A DNA stretch of 53,414 bases, taken from Coriobacteriia bacterium (GTDB taxonomy: Bacteria; Actinomycetota; Coriobacteriia; Anaerosomatales; JAAXUF01). Where the stretch lies: NCBI GenBank assembly GCA_013334745.1, contig JAAXWY010000013.1, positions 1-53,414 of the forward strand, given 5' to 3'. Below the pieces are notes generated by a model that was given only the letters and a program-made list of their open reading frames with translations, did no database searches and had not been told where the DNA came from. Made by a program: the position numbers and the translations under genes. Of this stretch, positions 1-9,300 are shown one piece after another; the stretch's first letter is position 1; the number at the start of each line of letters is the position of its first letter.

Positions 1-312
1 GGTCGACCAGCGGCGTCAGGTCGTCTGAGAGCACCAGTCGCTCGCCGACGTGGTTGCGCACGACCTGCGCGTCCACGATCTTCTTGACGTGCTGGTAGTA
101 CTGCTCGAGGCCTTCAGCGAGCACACCATCGGCTGCACGCGTGAACCTGATGTGGTGATAGCCGTTGAGCACGCGCATCGCGTAGTGGCCGTTGGCGTCG
201 GTGAAGACGCTTGCCTCCCACAGGTCGGTCGTGGAATCGAAGGCGGTGACCACGATGTGGTTCAGCCCGATGCCGCCGGCCGTGATCGTGCCCTCGATGG
301 TCTCGAGGGTGC
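1..312 (-). other. Carboxypeptidase-regulatory-like domain shared with the cytochrome (cut by edge)
   Basis: The last visible 100 or so residues match the two terminal repeats of the pentaheme cytochrome encoded at 14956-18804. Shared elements are V-V-T-A-F, V-F-T-[DN]-A-x-G-x-[YF]-x-M, an R-F-T strand, L-x-Q-Y-Y and I-x-x-A-x-V-V. The fold is inferred from the family pattern (CarboxypepD_reg-like beta-sandwich). The domain may be near the true C-terminus, but the window ends first. Confidence 0.7.
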
Positions 313-3300
313 GCGGGGCGACAAGAAGAGTGACTGTCGCCGGCGATGTCCACTCACTGCCATCCGTAGCACGGTAGGTGAACGTGTCGGTACCGACGTA
401 GTTCGTGTCCGGCGTGTAGGTGAAGCCACCATCGGCCGCAAGCGTCACGTGGCCGTGGCCAGCGTCAGCGACGATCTCGACACTCGTGACGGCCGAGTCG
501 TTTGCCAGCACGCCCGGCGCCGTCACGGTGGTGACCTCATTGGCCTGCGCGGTGAAGGTATCGGGGTTCGATGCGAGGTCGATCTCGAAGGTCGCGGTGT
601 AGGTCGCATCGGCCGTCACGTTGGTGTCGATGCGCGGGTTCGCCGTCGACTCATCGGACCACTTGACGAAGCGGTAGCCGGGGTCGGCCACTGCGCCGAC
701 CTCAGGTCCGTCTGTGCCGTAGTCGAGCGTCGGGCTCCATGCGGTAGTCGTGCCCTTTCCGTCGTCGATGAGACCGTGCTCCCCTGCCAGATAGGTCAGA
801 GTCTGGGTGTTGATCTCGAAGTTGGCCGTGATGGTGCCGTCCTCGGTGACCGGACCCACGACGAGCGGGTTGGCCGTCGTCGTCTCGAAGGAACCCGTGC
901 CGGTCCAGTTCACGAAGTGGTGGCCGACCGCCGGGTTGGCGGTGACTGCTGTAGCGTCGGAGCCATCAATCACCGACTGGGTCACCGTGCCGTCGAGCGA
1001 GCCGCCGTTGCCGGCAAGGAACGCCAGTGAGCGAGTGACTACGCCGGCGCCGATATTGATCCGATACGTCGCCGTGGTGCCGCCCAGTTCACTGCCGGAC
1101 GCTCCACCGACCTGACGAATGTGGAAGTACCAGGTGGCGGCCTCCAGCGGGCCGATCTCGGCGTTGTAGGTCTTGTCCGAGCCGAACAAGCACATCATCG
1201 TGTCGCCGCTCCCGGGCACGACGACGTCGCTCAGCCCGTCTCCGTTGAAGTCGGATGCAGCGATGTCGGTCCATGACGCGTAACCGGCTGCAGTGGCGCC
1301 GGGCGCGAAGGTGCCGTCGCCGGTGCCGTAGTTCACCACGATCGTGCTTGCCATGCCACCGGAGGTCACGATGTCGGTCGTGTGGTCGCCGTTGAAATCA
1401 CCAAGGACAAACTCGCTGTTTCCGGTACTCACCGTCTGCGAAAGCAACAGCCCATTCGTTCCGTCGCCGAGGAACACGTCGACCTTTGAACCTGAACCCG
1501 CCGCAACGTCTAGGTTGCCATCGTCATTGAAATCGCTTGCGATGAAGTCCCCGCCGTTCGTGAGCGTGTAGTCCACTGGCGTAGCGCCCGTGAACATGCC
1601 GTCCGCAGCCCCGTCGAGCACGAGCAGGTGGTTGTTCCAGACCGTGTCGTCGAGCGCACCGACGAGCAGCTCATCGCGACCGTCCTTGTCGAGGTCCGCA
1701 CATCCGAGCTTGTCAGCGCTGACGCGCCCGGCCGGCAGCGTAGGCCGCTCGAGGGTACCGAAGGTGCCGTCACCGTTGCCGAGGTAGACGCCCACGCTCA
1801 AGGCGTAGCTGTCGCTGAACGCGAGATCAAGATGCGTGTCGTTGTTGAAGTCGCCGAGCGCAAGGCCGTACGTATTGCCCACAGCGAGCGTCTGCATCGC
1901 CTGGAAGCTGCCATCACCGTTGCCGAACATGATTCCGGCGTAGGTCAACCCATAGTTGTAGAAGACAAGGTCGAGATGGCCGTCCTCGTTCAGGTCGACA
2001 ACATGGAGTTCACGCGGCACGGTGTTGGTCGTGTAGAGATGCTCAGGGGACGAGGCGCTGAATGTACCATCGCCCTGGTTCAGCTTGATGCCGATGCCGC
2101 CCGTGCTGCCGTTGTATCCCGTGGCCACGTCCTCGTGGCCGTCCTCGTTGAAGTCGCCGCTGCCAACGGCCGAGACCCACGAGTACAGATCTGCAGCCGA
2201 GTACGACGCGCTGTCCACCAACGGCATCGGCACGTTGATGGTGTCAGTCGTCAGATCCGGAGTGCCGTTCTGGTCTTGGTCGACCGAGTAGCTATACGAG
2301 CCGCCGCTGGCCAGATTCCAGTTCAGCCGCGCGATCGTGGTCTCGTAGGACTGGCCTTGATCGGGGTGGGTCGAGGACGTCAGCCCGGTGATGTCGCCCA
2401 CGATGGTGACTGTGAACATCCGGTCCCAGCCGGAACTGTTGAACACAGCGTCCCACGCGTAGTAGCGGTACGTGTAGACGCCGGGAGCGGTTGGCAGATC
2501 GAACGTGGCGGACGATCCGTCCACCATCACCTCATCGCCGTCGATCGGCGTGTACCCGATACGGACGACGCCCGAGCACTCCGGAGCGTTGGGATCTGTC
2601 GCCACAAGCGAGACCTGAGGCGCCGAGCCGGAAGCATAGACGCCACCGTCCACCACTCCACCAAGCTCGATGGTCGGAGAGGTGCCGTCGATCCTGACAG
2701 GCACCGTCGAGACAGGGCCGCCCTGCTCCATGCTGACCTGGCGGACATGGAAGTACCAGGTACCGTCTGTGAGCTGGCCCACCCAAGCCTCAGCCGCATG
2801 CTCGGACGAGAGCAGGATGGCGAGTTCGTTGTTGCTGGTGGATGCTGCGAGGTCGTCCACGCCGTCGCCGTCAAGATCGGCTGCGACAACGCCGCGTCCG
2901 CCACTGTTGCCGTAGACGGTCTGAGGGTCGGCGAGTGTGCCGTCGCCGTTGCCGAGGAAGACCTGAACATCCGCATCTTCCTCGTCATTTGCCGCGGTGA
3001 TGGCGTCGGGGTATCCGTCGCCGTTCACGTCGCCAAGCGTGAGCGCCTCCGACGAGTAGCGCATCGAGTACCAGCTCGTGCCGCCTTCGGTGAACTCGCC
3101 CGTACCGTTGTTCACGCAGACCGCAATCTGGCCGTCGTAGTCGGTCATGACGATATCGGGATGACCGTCGGCGTTCATGTCGCCGACACGCAGATCCTCG
3201 GCATACCCGTTCGGCACACCAACGAACGACATGTTCGCCTGGTCGAATCCGCCGTTGCCATCGCCGAGTGCGACGCACAGGCCGTTGCCTCTCGTCGAGA

Positions 3301-6300
3301 ACGCGATATCGGTCTGGCCATCAGCATCGAAGTCGCCGGTGCCGATCGCACAGTAGACCGATGCGTCGCTCGGCGGCGTCTTGTCACTGCGGTTAGAGAA
3401 GTCGCCGTTTCCGTCGTTGAGCAGCACCGTGAATGTGGGCTCGTCGTTCGGGGCGATCGCGAGATCGATCGACCCGTTGCGGTCGAAGTCGCCGCTGGTG
3501 ATCCCATACGGGTGCGCCACACAATCGAAGCGTGTCTCGCTGCCAAACGTGCCGTCTCCAATGCCCGGCAACACGCTGATGCTGCCTGGATCGCCACCGA
3601 CGGTATCGTCGTACTTGTTCGTCACCGCGAGATCGAGATGCCCGTCGCCATCGAGGTCGTCTGCAACGGCCTCTGTGGGCGAGTCGCCAACGAAGTACTC
3701 GGCGGCCGGTGTCGTCTCAAACGAACCGTCGCCGTCGTTGAGCAGTACGCTCACCGACGAACTGCCGCGATTCACCACGACCAGGTCCAGGGCGCCGTCC
3801 TCGTTGAAATCACCGTACGTGACGCGACGCGGAGTGTCGCCCACTTCGTAGGTGTGTGCGGCGCCGAACAGGGTCGGTCCCTCGATGTCATCGCCGGCGA
3901 GATCGGGCTCACCGGCCGGATTCTGATCGATCGAGTACGAGTACTGCGCACCCGTGATCGCCGTCCACTGGAACTGCGGCCACTGGTTGTTGTACCACGC
4001 ACCCGGGTCGGGATGACTCGAGGAGACGAGCCCGGTGATTGGCCCGATGATCGTGACGGTGAAGCTGCCGGTGTCGCTCGCGTTGCCCGCAAGGTCATAG
4101 GCGCGGTACTGATAGGTGAAGCTGCCCGAGAGGGCGGTCAGGATGTCGATCGTGGCGGTGTCACCCTCGACCTGTGTCCACGCTCCCGTGCCGACACGCC
4201 ACTCGATGCGGTCCACGCCGGCCCCGCTGTCGCTGGCGGTGATGACCGCCTGCTGTGCGGTGCTGTAGGCGCCGCCATCGGTGACACCGGACATCTCGAC
4301 CGTGGGTCCGCCGGAGTCGATCTTGACCTGCATGGATGTCGTAGTGCCGCCCACACCACCCAAGACCGGCCGAATGTTGAAGTTGTAGATGCCGTCGTCC
4401 AACGGACCGAACTCCGCGAGTGACGCGGGCGCCTGGCCGTAGTACACGTTCAGCCTGCTCACGTTTCGCGAGGTGGCATCGTCCCAGCCGGCGCCGACAT
4501 TCGCCACGTCTACGTAGCCGTCGTGGTTGAAGTCAGCGGTTGCGATGTCGTAGTTGTTGTTGGTGGTGTTGGCGATTCGCTCGCCCTCATCGAACACGGG
4601 GGTCGATCCCGTGTTGCGCTGGGTCAAGATGAAACTCGAGTACGACGAGGTATGCACAAGGTCGTTGCGACCATCCCCGTTGATGTCGTCTACAGCAAGG
4701 CCCCACGCGTCATCGAACGGCTGCGTGTAGACGTCTTCATCGAATCCTTCGCCGTTGTTCCACAGCAACCCGGCTTCGGTGCCGTCGTCGGTGTCGGTCA
4801 CAATGTCGATCTGACCGTCGCCGTTGAGGTCGGCCGACGCGATGTCAGCGGACCTCGGCACGTAGTACTCGGACGTGTCGTACGTCCCCGGCTCAGCGGT
4901 CGACATCGCCACGCACACGCCGGTGCCCCAGGAGTTGTACATGGAGTCGAAGCCGTCGTAGGTCGCTGCCACATCATCGCGTCCGTCGTCGTCGAAGTCG
5001 GCGACCGTGACGCGACCAGAGCCGAGGTAGGTCAGCGGGATGGAGTTCGGCGCGCCGAACCAACCGGCGCCATCGTTGACGAGGGTCGCGAACTCCCAAC
5101 CTGCGTCACCGGCCATGACAAGATCCGGCCAGGTGTCGCCGTTGAAGTCGCCTGTCTTCATCTCCATGACAGACGGTAGACCGGTGACCGTATCGTCCAG
5201 CACGAAGCCGCCCTCGCCGTCCCCGACGTAGAGCCCGACGATACCCTCGGTGTTGCTGCCTACCGCAAGGTCGACGCTGCCGTCCTTGTTGAAGTCGGCC
5301 GCAACGATGCCCGATGGGTACGGCATAGATGCGATGTCGGGCTGATAGGTGTCGAAATGACCCGCGCCGTCGTTGATGCGGACCGAGATCCTGTCGTCGT
5401 ACGTGTTGGTGAAGGCCACATCTTCGAAGCCGTCACTATTGAAGTCACCCGTCGTCATGTACCGGGCGCTGCTGCCCAGTTCGAAGTCCATCGTGGTGAC
5501 CGGCCTCGCGAGCATCGTCGAGAGCGCCTTGCCGCCGCGCATCGTGAGGATGCCGAACTCCCAGTCACCGGTGTTGTCGTTGTAGTGCTCGTAATCGCCA
5601 GCGACGTCCGCATAGCCGTCGCCGCTGAAGTCGCCGACGGCCACCCCGTTGCCGGAGAAGCCGGCCGAGTCGAAATCGGTCCTGTCCGAGAAGTCGCCGC
5701 CGTTGTTGGCGTACACGGAGACCACAGCGTTGTTGTTGTTCGAGGTCACGATGTCGGGCTGGCCGTCGCCGTTGACGTCACCGAGCGCGACATCGACGTC
5801 GCCGTCAGAATGGGCCGCAAACTGCCGGATATCGTCGCCGTTGAACATGCCGGGCTCGAGCTCGCTGTTGAAGTACACGGTGAGCTTGTTGCTGTTGCTG
5901 TCCGTCGCGACGATATCAGTCGTTCCGTCGTCGTTCAGATCGCTCGAGACGAGGTTGTAGGCGTAGTTCTCGTAGTCGTACATGACCGACTGCGCGAACG
6001 AACTGTCGCCCTGGTTCCGACGAATTTCGATGCCTTCCCAAATGCTGGCGGCGAAGTCCGTCGCTCCGTCGTTGTCGAAGTCGCCGACGGTCACACCACC
6101 CATGGAGCCGTTGTCGAGGGCAATCACGTCATAGGCGTCTTCACGGTTGTATGCGGTGAAGCCGAACGCGCCGTCGCCATACATGACGCCAACGTAGTAC
6201 TCGCCGTCGGTGCCGACCACGAGATCGAGGTTACCGTCGTCGTCGAAATCGCCGGCGCCGATCTGCCTGGGGCCGTAGCCTGTATCAGCGTCATCGCGAC

Positions 6301-9300
6301 GAGTGAAGCCGCCCAGGCCGTCACCCTCGAAGATTCCTATGGCGTCTTGGTTTGAGAGCGAGACCAGCACGTCGAGGTTGCCGTCCTTGTCGACATCGGC
6401 CACCGCGAGGCCGGTCACGCTGGTGCCGATATCGAACTCCTGCTCGGCATCGAAGCCACCGGAGCCGTTGTTGAGGCGAAGGTACATGCAGTCGGTGCCG
6501 GAGTTGAGCCACAGCAGGTCGAGATGTCCGTCGTTGTTGATGTCTGCGAACTCGGTGTCGGCGGCGTACTGATGGCCGGGGAGCAGGCTGGGCTGCGAAA
6601 GAATCCCGCGCGTAAACGCATCGCCGATGAGATCAGGCGTGGATCCGGCCGCTGTGGTGATCTCGAAGGAGAAGTCCATCCCGGGGATCTGGTCCCAGGC
6701 GAAGCCGGGTCGGTTGCTGTTGTACCAGGTGTTGGGATCAGGGTGCGTCAGGGACTTCAGCCCGGTAGCCGAATCGACGAGCAGGAACGTTGTCATGCCG
6801 CCCGTTGTGAGGCCGGCGTTGTCAGTCGCCCCCCAGTTGTAGGTATAGGAACCAGGCGTCGTCGGCAGCAGCACCGTAGCCGTGTCGCCTTCCACGGTGA
6901 TTTCGCCGTCAGGTCCGCCCACGAGTTCGTAGCTGACCGACGCGATACCGGAGCAGTCCGGCGCATTGGGATCCGTGGCCACGATTCGGCCCAGGGCCCC
7001 TTCTGCGGCGATGTAGGTGCCGCCGTCAGCCATGCCCTCGAGCGATACCGTCGGGTACGCGGTATCGACGTGGAAGGGCACGACCGTTACGGGTCCACCA
7101 GAGTCGTTGGATCCTACCGCGCGTACCTTGAAGTAGTTGGTACCGTCGGGGGCGGAGCCGAAGTAGTGCAGCGGATTGTCCATCTTGTACCAGTAGAGTT
7201 CAGACGTTGAGGCGTTCGAGATCATCAGCTCGACGGTCGCATTGCCGTCGAGGTCGCTTACTGCGATCTGCGAAGCTTGCGGCGTCCAGAGGGTGTCCGC
7301 GAATTCGAAACCACTGCTCGGGTTTCCAGCGACGACGCGGACACTGCCGTACACCGAGTTCACGTAGACGATCTCATTGGCGCCGTCACCGTTGACATCG
7401 GCGATCTTCGCGTCAGTGAGCCCGGGGTCGGAAGCCATGTTTATCGGATGCAGCGAGCTAAACCCTGAACCACTGGCAATCACGTAAGGCGGCAGGTAGT
7501 AGAAGCCGGTCGTCGACCACACGAAGATGTCGTCCTTGTCGTCCCCGTCGATATCGCCCGACACCATTCCTCGGGTCAGGTAGTCGTAGAGAACGATCTC
7601 GTTTGAAAGTTCAAAGGTGCCGCCGGCGTTGAGATAGATCCGCACGCGGTAGTCACCGCAGCCGATTGCGAAGTCCGGCAAGCCGTCGCCGTTGTAGTCA
7701 CCGAAGGTAGCGCCGCAGACGCCGCCAGTGGCAGCAATAGCGTGGTACTCGGCGGGGCCGAAGGTGCCATCCCCCGCGCCAGACAGGATCGTGTAGCCGC
7801 CGTCAAGGCTGACGAGCAGCAGATCAGGGGTGCCGTCCGTGGTGAAGTCCGCGCACTTGATGTCTACGGAGTATGAGCTGCCCGCGAGATAGTGAACGCC
7901 CGACGCTAACCCGCCCGCCCCGTCGTTGAGGAACACGAGCAGGTCAGGCGACTCTTCCGTCCCGGCACTCGCAACGTCGGTCCAACCGTCATCGTTGAAG
8001 TCGCCCGACGTGAGCAGCGACATCGCATCGAATCCGGTGTCGGCCGCCGAGTAAAGCTGCTCTGCTCCAAAGCTCGCGTCACCGTTGCCGATCTGCACGC
8101 CGATACGGTTCTCGGCCGAGTCGGCGGTGACTATGTCGTCAACGCCGTCGTTGCTCACGTCGACGAGCAGGAACTTGGCCGGGTTGCCGGTGGCCGCGAT
8201 GGTGCCTGCCTCAATGAGGTAGCGATCGGTCGGGTCGGCAGTGGTATCGAGCGTGTCGGTGGCCGGGTCGGAACTGACCTCGTGCGAGTAAGCGTGAGCA
8301 CCGAGGAGATTGTCCCAATAGCCGACGAGGTTCGTGTTCCACGTCCACTGGTCAGGTGCGAGCCCATCGACGTTCGCGCCGGAGATTTCGCCGAAGATGG
8401 TCACGCTGAACCGGAACGACCGCACGTTGCCCGCGATGTCGCGTGCCTGGAAGTCATAGCGGTAGAACCCCGGCTCGCTCGGAACGGTGATGTCTACCGC
8501 TGCGTCAGCCTCGTCTGCCCATGGCTCGCCCACAGCGCGCCACTTGAAGTCGCGAAGGCCTGAGCCTGAGTCGAGTGCGCTCACTGCAAGGGTCGGAGCG
8601 CTCTCGGGCAGGAAGCCTTCGCCGTCGACGGCACCGCTGATGGTGACCGTCGGGTCATTGGCGTCGACACGAACGCGATGGGTCGTGACCGGACCGGCCG
8701 TCGCGCCGCGGACACCGCGGACATGGAAGTAGTGCTCGCCGTCGGCTACTCCTGTGAAGCCCACTCTCGCGCCGTCGCTCAGAAGCGAGGCGAAGCCGCC
8801 GTAGTACCACGGCGACGCGACCACGTCCGTACGCCCATCGTTGTTGCAGTCGAACGCTGCCACGATCTTGTCGGTGAGGGACCACTGCCGCAGACCAGCC
8901 CAAGCGTCGGGGAAGTTGCCGAGGCCGTCGTTCGCAAGGACCTTGAAGTAGCCCCCCTGTGTGATACCGATGTCGAGCGCAGCGTCGTTGTTGAAGTCCT
9001 CGAGCACCAAGGTGCTCACACTGCCGTTCCCATCGCCGACGGTTGCCGCCGACCCCAGCCCGGACGCTGAGCCCTCAAGCACCCGCAGGACCGAGCCATT
9101 GTTGCGGTTGCAGGCGACGTCGAGGTAGCCGTCGCCATTCAGGTCGCCGACTGCCCAGCACTCGACCACATCCACGGTGCCCTGCACCGGGACGTCATCG
9201 GCGGATGCGTACGTCGGGAACACGCCGGTACCGTCGTTAAGGAACAGGCTGACATTCCTATTGTCCGGCGACGCGAGGAAAACGTCCTGATCGCCGTCAC

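Noticed and set aside
1628-4423. 931-codon open frame on the plus strand
   Set aside because: Codon-aligned antisense shadow of the giant minus-strand gene. The minus frame gives repeated FG-GAP motifs and a proper start; the plus frame gives low-complexity Val/Arg-rich sequence.
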